Of a DNA stretch of 44,306 bases, positions 34,555 through 41,551 are shown piece after piece. The stretch covers positions 1-44,306 of the forward strand of contig DXDB01000205.1 in assembly GCA_019115705.1 (NCBI GenBank), read 5' to 3'. A program made the translations under genes and the position numbers. Source of the DNA: Candidatus Tetragenococcus pullicola. Its GTDB lineage: Bacteria; Bacillota; Bacilli; Lactobacillales; Enterococcaceae. Below the pieces are notes generated by a model, which saw nothing but the letters and a program-made list of their open reading frames with translations, ran no database searches and was not told where the DNA came from. Within the stretch, counting starts at the first letter, position 1. Each line of letters starts with the position of its first letter.

Positions 34555-35199
34555 ATGAAAATTTATTTTACTCGCCATGGCAAAACGCAATGGAATAAAG
34601 AACATCGCTTACAAGGTATGCATGGGGATTCTCCTTTGTTACCAGAAAGCTACCAAGCAATTCATTTATTAGGCAAATATCTAGAAGACGTTTCCTTTAC
34701 AAAAATCTATTCGAGCACTTTACAAAGGGCAAAAGACACTGCGCAAGGAATCGAAAACGAATTAAAACAATCAACAGAAATTATTTACGACCCTAATTTA
34801 AGAGAAATAGGCTTTGGTAAAATCGAAGGACACAATTTTGATCACTTAGCCCATGATTATAAGGAACAAATGTACGATTTACGCCATCAATTAGATCAGT
34901 ATGATCCGTCTGCTTATCAAGGGGAAACAGTGGACCAGGTGATTGAACGAATGACAGAGACAATTTTTAAAGCGATAGAAGAAAATAAAGGTCCTCTTCT
35001 TTTTGTCGGTCATGGGGCATCTTTGACGATGACAATCCAACATTTAATAGGCAAAAGTCCAAATCAATATCGAGCAATGGGTGGGTTAGATAATAATAGT
35101 TTGACTGTTTTGGAAACTCAAAATGAAACACTTCCTTTTCAATTAGTAAAATGGAATGACAGTCATTTTCTATCAGATTTAGAAAAAATAAAAGCTTAA
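34555..35199 (+). CDS. Histidine phosphatase (phosphoglycerate mutase-like)
   Basis: A 214-residue member of the histidine phosphatase superfamily. The phospho-accepting His8 is in TRHGKTQWN, with later YSSTLQRAKDTA, a catalytic Glu in LREIGFGKIEG, and VGHGASLTM bearing the second His. Members dephosphorylate sugar phosphates, phosphoserine or cofactors; the true substrate is not evident and it is not the glycolytic mutase by sequence. It lies between trmL and recD2 with short gaps, so the three may share a transcript. ATG 34555 follows AGAAAGG. Confidence 0.88.
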   Translation: MKIYFTRHGKTQWNKEHRLQGMHGDSPLLPESYQAIHLLGKYLEDVSFTKIYSSTLQRAKDTAQGIENELKQSTEIIYDPNLREIGFGKIEGHNFDHLAHDYKEQMYDLRHQLDQYDPSAYQGETVDQVIERMTETIFKAIEENKGPLLFVGHGASLTMTIQHLIGKSPNQYRAMGGLDNNSLTVLETQNETLPFQLVKWNDSHFLSDLEKIKA

Positions 35200-35215
35200 G
35201 AGAGGAGCAGCTTCG

Positions 35216-37705
35216 TTGACAGATCAAATGTATATGGTTGGCAAAGTTGCTGCCGTTTTTTTTCAAAATCCGTCCAACTTTTATAAAGTCTTATTGATAA
35301 ATATCGAAGAAACCGATAGTGATTATCATGAAAAACAAATTGTAGTCACAGGAAGTTTCGGTGATATTCAAGAGGAAGAAGAGTATCGTTTTTTCGGAAA
35401 ACTCGTCCAACATCCTAAATATGGCGAACAAATGCAAGTCGATCGGTATGAAAAGGAACAACCTACTTCTGAACAAGGGTTAGTAAACTATCTTTCCAGT
35501 GATAAATTTCCAGGAATAGGAAAGAAAACGGCCGAAAAAATTATCGATCTATTGGGAGAAGAAGCAATTGATCGTATTATTGAAGATCCAAGTGTTTTAG
35601 AACAAATTTCGAGTTTGACAGAAAAAAAACGGAAGCTCCTAGTTGAAACGATTCAGTTGAACTATGGGATGGATAAGGTAATCGTAGGCTTAAATCGGTA
35701 TGGATTTGGGAGTCGTCTGTCGTTTGCAATTTATCAAACCTATAAAAACGAGGCTTTAGATATCATAGAAGAAAATCCTTACCAATTAGTTGAAGATATT
35801 GAAGGTGTGGGATTTAAAAAAGCCGATGTCCTTGCTGAACAATTGGGAATTGAAGCAACTTCACCGCGAAGAATTCGAGCAGCCGTCTTACATCAAATTT
35901 TTCAACAAGCCATTCAAACCGGCGACACTTATTCACCAGCAAAACAATTGATGGACCAGACGATTCGCTTGTTGGAGACAAGTCGCCCTGTAGAAATTAA
36001 ACCAAAAGCAGTTGCTGATGGCATTATTCAATTGGTTGAAGAGCAAAAAATCGCGCAAGAAGAAACAAACCTTTACGAAAATAGTTTATTTTTTTCAGAA
36101 TGGGGAATTGCTTCTTCAATTCAAGCACTGTTACAACAAGGTAGCGAAAAAAAATATTCGAAAGAAAAAGTTAAAAAAGCTTTACGTAAGATTGAAAAAA
36201 AATCGGGAATTACTTATGGTCATTCTCAAGAAAAAGCAATTTCTGAAGCCGTTCAAGCACCACTTTTCATTTTGACGGGTGGCCCCGGTACAGGAAAAAC
36301 TACAGTGATTAATGGAATCGTGCAAATGTATGCCGAATTAAACGACTGTTCTTTGGATCCTAAAGAGTATACTGAAGAGTCTTTTCCAATCCTTTTGGCT
36401 GCTCCAACAGGAAGAGCGGCTAAACGTATGAATGAGATGACAGGTTTACCAAGTGCGACCATTCATCGACTGTTAGGGTTAAATGGGAGAGAGAAAGCTT
36501 CTGAAATGACAGCAAAAGAGCTGGAAGGCGGCTTATTGATTATTGATGAAATGTCCATGGTTGATACTTGGTTAGCCAATACATTATTTAAAGCAATCGG
36601 GGATTCTATGCAAGTCATCTTAGTTGGTGATAAAGATCAACTTCCCTCGGTTGGTCCAGGACAAGTGCTACATGATCTTTTACAAGTAAAAGAAATACCC
36701 AAATTAGAACTGACCGAAATTTATCGACAAGGTGACGGATCAACAATCATTGATTTAGCACATGACATAAAAAGCGGACATACACCAGCTGATTTGACGC
36801 AAAATAAGAAAGATCGCTCTTTTTTTGCTTGTAATGCTTCTCAAATTGATCCTTTGATTTCAAAAGTAGTTGAAAAAGCACAAGCAAAAGGGTTCACATC
36901 ACAAGATATACAAGTATTAGCACCCATGTATCGTGGAGCGGCAGGAATCGATGCTCTGAATAAAAGTTTGCAAGAAATCTTTAATCCTAATGAAAACCAG
37001 CAACAGAAAGAAGTTCGATGGAACGATACCGTTTATCGAATTGGCGATAAAGTGCTACAACTTGTGAATTTACCAGAAAAAAATGTTTTTAACGGGGACA
37101 TGGGGCAAATCGTTGGCATTACTTATGCGAAAGAGTCAGAAGATAAAGTCGATGAGTTAACGATTTTATTTGATGCGACAGAAGTTCAGTATACTCGTAA
37201 TGAATGGATTAATATTACCTTAGCTTATTGTTGCTCCATCCATAAATCACAAGGCAGTGAGTTCAAAATGGTGATTTTGCCCATGGTACCTCAATATAAT
37301 CGCATGTTACAACGCAATTTGTTATATACCGCAGTCACACGAAGTAAAGAGTTGTTGATTTTACTGGGCGATCCTCTTTCGTACAAACGTTGTATCGAGC
37401 AAGAGTCCAATTTACGTTTAACAACTTTGAAAAGGCGAATCGATGGCACTGATACGCTCTCCAGTCAAATGAAGGAAAAAATTGTTCATTTTGAAATAGA
37501 CGAACAACAGCCTTTTGAAGAAGAAGCAACTACAAAGAAAGAAACGTCAAAAGCTAATCAGACCTCAGAATATAAAGAAGAAAAAACAACTCAAAAAGTG
37601 GTTGAGGGAAAGAAACGTTTAACAAAGACACTGATTACCAGTCATCGTATTGATCCTTTAATTGGCTTAAATGGGCTTTCACCTTATGATTTCAATAAAA
37701 AATGA
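35216..37705 (+). CDS. recD2: RecD2-type DNA helicase
   Basis: An 829-residue SF1B 5'-3' helicase of the RecD2/YrrC group, which works without RecBC and acts in replication-fork and mismatch repair. An OB-like N-terminal region is followed by helix-hairpin-helix sequence (FPGIGKKTAEKIIDLLG, about 97). Walker A is TGGPGTGKTT (about 352-361), then DEMSMVD (motif II), VGDKDQLPSVGPGQVL, and the UvrD-like SIHKSQGSEF with VTRSKELLILLG. The C-terminal tail from about 760 is charged and low in complexity. The start is TTG 35216, 9 bases after AGAGGAG. Confidence 0.95.
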   Translation: MTDQMYMVGKVAAVFFQNPSNFYKVLLINIEETDSDYHEKQIVVTGSFGDIQEEEEYRFFGKLVQHPKYGEQMQVDRYEKEQPTSEQGLVNYLSSDKFPGIGKKTAEKIIDLLGEEAIDRIIEDPSVLEQISSLTEKKRKLLVETIQLNYGMDKVIVGLNRYGFGSRLSFAIYQTYKNEALDIIEENPYQLVEDIEGVGFKKADVLAEQLGIEATSPRRIRAAVLHQIFQQAIQTGDTYSPAKQLMDQTIRLLETSRPVEIKPKAVADGIIQLVEEQKIAQEETNLYENSLFFSEWGIASSIQALLQQGSEKKYSKEKVKKALRKIEKKSGITYGHSQEKAISEAVQAPLFILTGGPGTGKTTVINGIVQMYAELNDCSLDPKEYTEESFPILLAAPTGRAAKRMNEMTGLPSATIHRLLGLNGREKASEMTAKELEGGLLIIDEMSMVDTWLANTLFKAIGDSMQVILVGDKDQLPSVGPGQVLHDLLQVKEIPKLELTEIYRQGDGSTIIDLAHDIKSGHTPADLTQNKKDRSFFACNASQIDPLISKVVEKAQAKGFTSQDIQVLAPMYRGAAGIDALNKSLQEIFNPNENQQQKEVRWNDTVYRIGDKVLQLVNLPEKNVFNGDMGQIVGITYAKESEDKVDELTILFDATEVQYTRNEWINITLAYCCSIHKSQGSEFKMVILPMVPQYNRMLQRNLLYTAVTRSKELLILLGDPLSYKRCIEQESNLRLTTLKRRIDGTDTLSSQMKEKIVHFEIDEQQPFEEEATTKKETSKANQTSEYKEEKTTQKVVEGKKRLTKTLITSHRIDPLIGLNGLSPYDFNKK

Positions 37706-37739
37706 GACAATGGCGTTTTTTCCACTGTCTCATTTTTTT
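37702..37739 (+). terminator. Bidirectional terminator between recD2 and dagK
   Basis: ATGAGACA and TGTCTCAT with an inner TGG/CCA, followed by T on both strands. It overlaps the recD2 stop codon and the last bases of dagK. Confidence 0.9.
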
Positions 37740-38697
37740 AACCCCAAAAAGCTTGAGTCGCCATTGTAAAGGTAAAGTCAAAAGGAGCCTTTTCAAAAAT
37801 TTCGCCATCTAATTGAGCATATTGAGGTGTTGTCGATACAATCCGGAGCTGATTGGTTTTCACCTGATGAAAATCTAAAGATTGTGTGTGTTTTTGACGA
37901 ATAAGTAAAAAGATAAGCGTTAAAATTTTGATCATCGGTATTCGTTCAACAAATACAAGATCAAAATCAGCTGCTTTACTATCTGCACTCGGGGCAATTT
38001 TTACCCCGCCACCAAAATAAGGGTGTTTGGTCGTTGTACATAAAAAAGCTTTGGAATAACCAATTGTTTTCCCATTATATTCAATCAACACAGGGAATCC
38101 TTTTTGTTGAAATAATACTTTGACAGCAGCAATCATATAAGAAAAGGAATTAAGATGCACTCTTTGTAGATTCCTTTTGGCAATGGATTCATTTGCCCTT
38201 TGCACGATTGCAGCGTCTAATCCAATACCAAGGTTATTTAAAATAAGACCACTTTCTTCCCGGTTGGCTTCATAATAATGGATGACATTAATCAAACGCG
38301 GTTTTTGTGTCTGAATCAAGTGATTAAATGCTTGGTCTGTTTTTAAAGGCAGGTGATTCCCTCTGGCAAAGTCATTTCCAGAACCTGCTGGAAGATAACC
38401 AATAGGAAGCTTTTTATTCATTCGATACAATTGATTGACGACCCCATGAAGTGTACCATCTCCACCAATAACCACTAAAAGAGGAAAGCATTCATTTTCT
38501 TTCTCAGTCCATGAAGTAAGTACCGTTTCTGTCAATTCTGCAGTGATTTTTTGTTCATGGCCGGCATATTTTGTTTTTAAAACACTGAAAGAGCGTTCTT
38601 TTTTTTGTAATAAGGAACAAACTTTATCACAAACGAGTTGGCCATTGCCACCTCCAGAAGTAGGATTGACTAATAAATAATAATGTATAGTTCTCAT
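37738..38697 (-). CDS. Diacylglycerol/lipid kinase (DagK/YegS type)
   Basis: A 319-residue lipid kinase with the diacylglycerol-kinase catalytic domain. NPTSGGGNG at 11-19, the nucleotide-binding GGDGTLHGVV, PAGSGNDFARG and a C-terminal beta-sandwich (YAQLDGEIFEKAPFDF) are present. In Gram-positives DgkB recycles the diacylglycerol released by lipoteichoic acid synthesis; this gene could serve that need, fitting the OpgB-like and PlsC genes in the window. An extended -10 (TGC-TATAAT, minus strand, 38738-38730) and GGAGA set the start at 38697. Confidence 0.9.
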   Translation of the reverse strand: MRTIHYYLLVNPTSGGGNGQLVCDKVCSLLQKKERSFSVLKTKYAGHEQKITAELTETVLTSWTEKENECFPLLVVIGGDGTLHGVVNQLYRMNKKLPIGYLPAGSGNDFARGNHLPLKTDQAFNHLIQTQKPRLINVIHYYEANREESGLILNNLGIGLDAAIVQRANESIAKRNLQRVHLNSFSYMIAAVKVLFQQKGFPVLIEYNGKTIGYSKAFLCTTTKHPYFGGGVKIAPSADSKAADFDLVFVERIPMIKILTLIFLLIRQKHTQSLDFHQVKTNQLRIVSTTPQYAQLDGEIFEKAPFDFTFTMATQAFWG

Positions 38698-38777
38698 TTA
38701 TATTCTCCAATAAAAAATTATTCTCAAACATTATAGCATGAGAACAAACAAGTTTAAAAAGAATTGTTTGATAAAAC

Positions 38778-38797
38778 AAAAAAAGCCTTAAAAAGGC
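38778..38797 (-). terminator. Terminator of the structured RNA candidate
   Basis: On the minus strand GCCTT-TTT-AAGGC is followed by seven T. Confidence 0.85.
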
Positions 38798-38834
38798 ATA
38801 AAAATAGGAATCCGATGATTTCCGAGCTCACTTG

Positions 38835-38915
38835 TCAATCTTTTATTGACATAGGTCTCATTCTCACACTTTTGAAGGTTCTTATGTCCACTTCTTGTGC
38901 TTTTTTGGTATACAT
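38835..38915 (-). CDS. Possible 26-residue ORF inside the structured RNA
   Basis: AGGGA precedes ATG 38915 at about 7 bases; the peptide begins MYTKKAQEVD and is basic, ending at TGA 38837-38835. It overlaps a helix of the RNA and has no recognisable family, so it may be chance. Reported as a possibility only. Confidence 0.15.
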   Translation of the reverse strand: MYTKKAQEVDIRTFKSVRMRPMSIKD

Positions 38916-39054
38916 CGGATTCCCTATTCAATTCGTAAGGAGTTGCTCAAATTCCCACTTCCTTTGCAATTAATCTAAGTTTCACAACAATCCTTTTCTT
39001 GTAGTTCCTACTTCGACTACGTTACTGGGAATTCTTATGTCCCCTTACAATTAC

Positions 39055-39083
39055 TTTATACCATGTATCCGCTTTATTTGCAA
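39055..39083 (-). promoter_or_regulatory. Promoter of the structured RNA candidate
   Basis: Minus strand: TTGCAA (39083-39078), exactly 17 bases, TATAAA (39060-39055). Expected start is near 39048-39051, at the first base of the closing helix of domain 1. Confidence 0.7.
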
Positions 39084-39130
39084 TCGCTTTCCTTAAAATA
39101 GTAACTTTTCTTAAGAAAAAATTAATAATT

Positions 39131-39161
39131 GCTAAGAAAAAGTGGATTCTTAGCTTTTTTT
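39131..39161 (+). terminator. Plus-strand terminator with no evident upstream gene
   Basis: GCTAAGAA and TTCTTAGC, perfect 8 bp with an 8-base loop, followed by seven T. A 14-bp palindrome TTTTCTTAAGAAAA (39106-39119) lies just before it. No plus-strand gene runs into it. Confidence 0.7.
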
Positions 39162-39268
39162 CATGAAGTATGAAGAAATTTTCCGTTTCTGAAAGTTAAA
39201 AATTGACAATGTTTTGTAATAGCTGTTTTTAATTATTTTTGCTATACTACATTTTGAGGAGCGTGTTT

Positions 39269-39556
39269 ATGAAATATTATCATATCGTTTGGCTATCTTC
39301 AGGTTTTTTTGCTGTTCAATTTACGTTAGAAAAACTAATGAAGCTTTCTTTATCCCTTTCGATCCGGAGGCTTTTTTTTATTGTCCAAACATTTTTACTG
39401 TTTGCTTATATTTTTCTTTTATTGATTTATCGAATCGAGAAGAATAGGAAAAAGCGCCAGAAAAGAAAAAGAATGAAACAAAAAGATTTCTTGCCAGTAA
39501 ATAAAAAAGGGCACCATCAAACAAGTAATTTTAAATGGCAGAATACTGCAATCTAA
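39269..39556 (+). CDS. Small membrane protein of unknown function
   Basis: A 95-residue protein with two likely membrane helices (about 5-25 and 37-58, FIVQTFLLFAYIFLLLIY) and a strongly basic tail (RIEKNRKKRQKRKRMKQ) that should stay in the cytoplasm. I do not recognise the family. ATG 39269 is 8 bases after GAGGA. An extended -10 (TGC-TATACT, about 39239-39247) precedes it, and a clean terminator follows, so the unit looks like a real monocistronic gene. An in-frame start at 39239 overlaps the -10 and is unlikely. Confidence 0.65.
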   Translation: MKYYHIVWLSSGFFAVQFTLEKLMKLSLSLSIRRLFFIVQTFLLFAYIFLLLIYRIEKNRKKRQKRKRMKQKDFLPVNKKGHHQTSNFKWQNTAI

Positions 39557-39568
39557 TCACAAATTTAA

Positions 39569-39606
39569 ACCTGTAAGGAAATAAAATTTTCCTACAGGTC
39601 TTTTTA
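39569..39606 (+). terminator. Terminator after the small membrane protein gene
   Basis: ACCTGT/ACAGGT and AGGAAA/TTTCCT stems followed by CTTTTT. Confidence 0.9.
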
Positions 39607-39722
39607 TTCACTTCGTTTGAACCTAATTCAATAATAGTGTAGCGTGACCGATAAATTTACCAGTGAATAGTAACGACAAACTACAACAAACTACAATAAT
39701 CCTCAGTTTGACCTAAAAAGGA

Positions 39723-39751
39723 TTGACTTCAGACAGGCGAAATCCTACAAT
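39723..39751 (+). promoter_or_regulatory. Promoter of queT
   Basis: TTGACT, exactly 17 bases, TACAAT; transcription starts just before the preQ1 riboswitch. Confidence 0.85.
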
Positions 39752-39768
39752 GGAAGATGTTGCTTAAG

Positions 39769-39812
39769 CACCGGGGTTCGTTGACCATCCCCCGTAATCA
39801 AAACTAGGAAAG
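39769..39812 (+). promoter_or_regulatory. preQ1-I riboswitch upstream of queT
   Basis: A stem CGGGG with CCCCG encloses GTTCGTTGACCAT, and the A-rich tail TAATCAAAACTAGGA follows. This is the class I preQ1 aptamer layout (hairpin plus A-rich strand folding back as a pseudoknot). The 3' strand merges into AGGAAAGAAGG, the queT ribosome site, so binding of preQ1 would hide that site and reduce translation. Confidence 0.85.
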
Positions 39813-39821
39813 AAGGAATTA

Positions 39822-40322
39822 ATGATGGAAAAGTCAGGAAGTAGTCAATTAAGGGTGTTGACAGGAAATGCAATTGTGATGGGACTGTATGTTGTCTTAT
39901 GTTTTATACTACCCTTTCAATCAGGAGCGATTCAGTTTCGATTATCAGAAAGCTTGAATCATTTAGTGGTCTTTAATAAAAAATTATTGTGGGGCGTCTT
40001 TGGAGGCGTCATAATCTACAATCTTTTCTTTGGATTCGGACCGATGGATGTTGTTTTTGGTGGCGCACAAACACTTTTGGCCCTGACACTAACCGCTATT
40101 TTGGAAAAAAGAGTGCCTAATATAAAAATTCGTCTTGCTCTTAATGTGCTTTTCTTTACCATTAGCATGTTTTTGATAGCCTTAATGTTATCTTTGACAG
40201 CAGACCTACCATTTTGGCCTACTTACGCCACTACGGCTTTAAGCGAAGCAATTATTATGACAATTTCGGCGCCTGTTATGTATTGGGTGGATAAAACAGT
40301 TCATTTTAATAAAATTGTTTGA
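39822..40322 (+). CDS. queT: Queuosine precursor transporter QueT
   Basis: A 166-residue membrane protein of the QueT (COG4708) family, the S-component of an ECF transporter that imports queuosine precursors such as preQ1. About five hydrophobic helices are seen. The signature region is IQFRLSESLNHLVVFNKKLLWGVFGGVIIYNLFFGFGPMD, followed by DVVFGGAQTLLALTLTAIL. The preQ1-I aptamer in its leader agrees strongly with this role. ATG 39822 or the adjacent ATG 39825 follow AAGAAGG. It would use a shared EcfAA'T module encoded elsewhere. Confidence 0.93.
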   Translation: MMEKSGSSQLRVLTGNAIVMGLYVVLCFILPFQSGAIQFRLSESLNHLVVFNKKLLWGVFGGVIIYNLFFGFGPMDVVFGGAQTLLALTLTAILEKRVPNIKIRLALNVLFFTISMFLIALMLSLTADLPFWPTYATTALSEAIIMTISAPVMYWVDKTVHFNKIV

Positions 40323-40324
40323 TT

Positions 40325-40357
40325 AAAAAGCGAGATTCATTGGGAATCTCGCTTTTT
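40325..40357 (+). terminator. Bidirectional terminator between queT and the CBS gene
   Basis: AAAAAGCGAGATTC and GAATCTCGCTTTTT form a perfect 14-bp stem with a 5-base loop. Confidence 0.95.
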
Positions 40358-40359
40358 GC

Positions 40360-41004
40360 TTAATTATTTTCTTCTTTTAAGTTTTCAATTTCGACCACTT
40401 TGAAGTCTTTTGATTCTAAATGAGAAATGATTGTTTTCAAAGTTTCTTCTGTTGTTAATGATGGCAAAGTAACCAGGGTTCGTTGGATAAATTCGACTTT
40501 TTCAACGTCTAAAGTGATACAACTTGCGATATTACTATATTTAGAAATAATTTTACTAATTGCGGCCAAATCACCTCGTTTACCAGTAGAAGCAATCGTG
40601 AGAACATAACTGCCTTGTTCGATATTCCAAGATTGAGCCAACATGTTTAAAAGAGAACTATGAGTCAAGATGCCATAAAAGTAATTATTCTCATCCAAAA
40701 CAGCGATATAAGGAAGTTCTTTGATCGTAAAAAACACCTGGAAAAAAGAGGAGTTAACATGAATAAATTTGGTCGCGTTTTTAAGTAAGTGCGTGACCGG
40801 CAATTGCATATCGCCACCATTTGCTTTGTGTCGATAAATATGCATTTTGTAAATATTTCCTCTAAAAATCTTGCGTGTTTCATCTAAAATAGGGACGCAG
40901 CGAAATCCTGATTCTTCCAAAATGTTTAATGCTTGTTCTAGCGTGTTGCTTTCTGTAACCGTTGTTAAATCGTGCTTTTTATAAACCATACTTTTTAATA
41001 ACAT
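40360..41004 (-). CDS. CBS-domain protein (CbpB-like)
   Basis: A 214-residue protein with two CBS domains (about 5-60, LEQALNILEESGFRCVPILDE; and 80-130, FFTIKELPYIAVLDENNYFYGILT) and a C-terminal ACT-like half (from about 135, VLTIASTGKRGDLAAISKIISKYSNI). The CBS pair resembles CbpB/DarB proteins, which bind cyclic di-AMP and regulate the Rel alarmone enzyme and pyruvate carboxylase; ligand and partner are inferred. In-frame starts at 41019 and 41010 are too close to GGGAGG; ATG 41004 is spaced correctly. It is divergent from rpmG. Confidence 0.8.
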   Translation of the reverse strand: MLLKSMVYKKHDLTTVTESNTLEQALNILEESGFRCVPILDETRKIFRGNIYKMHIYRHKANGGDMQLPVTHLLKNATKFIHVNSSFFQVFFTIKELPYIAVLDENNYFYGILTHSSLLNMLAQSWNIEQGSYVLTIASTGKRGDLAAISKIISKYSNIASCITLDVEKVEFIQRTLVTLPSLTTEETLKTIISHLESKDFKVVEIENLKEENN

Positions 41005-41072
41005 TTGCATTCCTCCCAATACACCTTTTTCTTTTTTATATTACCATAAAATACAGAAAGACGGGTAGAGAA

Positions 41073-41101
41073 TTGACATTTATAAAAAATAGTGGTACCT
41101 T
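41073..41101 (+). promoter_or_regulatory. Promoter of rpmG-secE
   Basis: TTGACA, 17 bases, TACCTT with TGG before it (extended -10). Confidence 0.75.
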
Positions 41102-41140
41102 TTTACTCAGTATGAGTTTAATTGAAAAGTAGGTGGCCAG

Positions 41141-41293
41141 ATGGCTGTTAAAAAAGCAGCGTTAGCTTGTTCTGAGTGTGGATCACGCAATTATACAAAA
41201 TCGATCAGCGAAGGACATCAAACCCAACGATTAGAAATAAAAAAATTTTGTAAACATTGTCAAAAGCATACTTTACATAGAGAGACAAAATAA
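41141..41293 (+). CDS. rpmG: Ribosomal protein bL33
   Basis: A 50-residue bL33, a large-subunit ribosomal protein. Four cysteines, Cys10, Cys13, Cys37 and Cys40 ([10 protein letters not shown] and [15 protein letters not shown]), make this the zinc-binding form, often replaced by a zinc-free paralogue under zinc limitation. ATG 41141 follows AGGTGG closely. secE begins 11 bases after the stop with AGGAGGA between, so the two are one operon. Confidence 0.97.
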   Translation: MAVKKAALACSECGSRNYTKSISEGHQTQRLEIKKFCKHCQKHTLHRETK

Positions 41294-41304
41294 GGAGGAA
41301 ACTG

Positions 41305-41475
41305 ATGAATTTTATCCGTAGTGTCAAAGATGAAATGAAACAAGTGACTTGGCCTAGTGGCAAACAACTGCGCAAAGACGTGATTGTAGTAATCGAAACA
41401 ACGTTGATTTTTGCTGCTTTATTCTACTTGATGGATAGTGGGATCCAAGCATTGTTACGATTGATTTTAAACTAA
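41305..41475 (+). CDS. secE: Preprotein translocase subunit SecE
   Basis: A 56-residue single-helix SecE. An amphipathic start with the family mark VKDEMKQVTWPSGKQLRKD precedes one membrane helix (about 27-47, VVIETTLIFAALFYLMDSGI). SecE clamps SecY in the SecYEG channel. ATG 41305 follows AAGGAGG. Normally nusG comes next; here a terminator and a 470-residue membrane protein gene intervene. Confidence 0.97.
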   Translation: MNFIRSVKDEMKQVTWPSGKQLRKDVIVVIETTLIFAALFYLMDSGIQALLRLILN

Positions 41476-41480
41476 TAATG

Positions 41481-41540
41481 AAAAAAAGCTCTTTTGTCCA
41501 ATTTTAACAATTTTGTTATTCAGGATAAAAGAGCTTTTTT
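41481..41540 (+). terminator. Terminator after secE
   Basis: GCTCTTTTGTCC and GGATAAAAGAGC (with A and T tracts outside) around a 23-base loop. AGGAGG of the next gene abuts its T tract. Confidence 0.85.
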
Positions 41541-41551
41541 AGGAGGTTCTT

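Larger units (their letters stand above)
38778..39051 (-). ncRNA. Candidate structured RNA of about 270 nt, two domains
   Basis: On the minus strand a promoter at 39083-39055 is followed by a strongly self-complementary 270 nt ending in a terminator (38797-38778). Domain 1 is closed by AATTGTAAGG (39052-39043) with CCTTACGAATT (38940-38930), enclosing AATTCCCA/TGGGAATT and GTAGT/ACTAC. Domain 2 is closed by GGAATCCGATG (38923-38913) with CATCGGATTCC (38817-38807), enclosing GACATA/TATGTC or, alternatively, GTCAAT/ATTGAC stems. Each domain carries an identical 11-mer GGACATAAGAA (39042-39032 and 38889-38879). It is separate from dagK, which has its own promoter. It does not match tmRNA, SRP RNA or RNase P by the motifs I know; a divergent 6S RNA cannot be excluded. 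Confidence 0.7.

Noticed and set aside
38764..38973. 69-residue plus-strand ORF opposite the structured RNA
   Set aside because: No ribosome site; it begins inside the minus-strand terminator and is explained by the RNA on the other strand.
39640..39720. Separate regulatory repeat (two ACAAACTACA-like copies) before queT
   Set aside because: The copies are short and lie upstream of the promoter with no symmetric arrangement; not enough to call.
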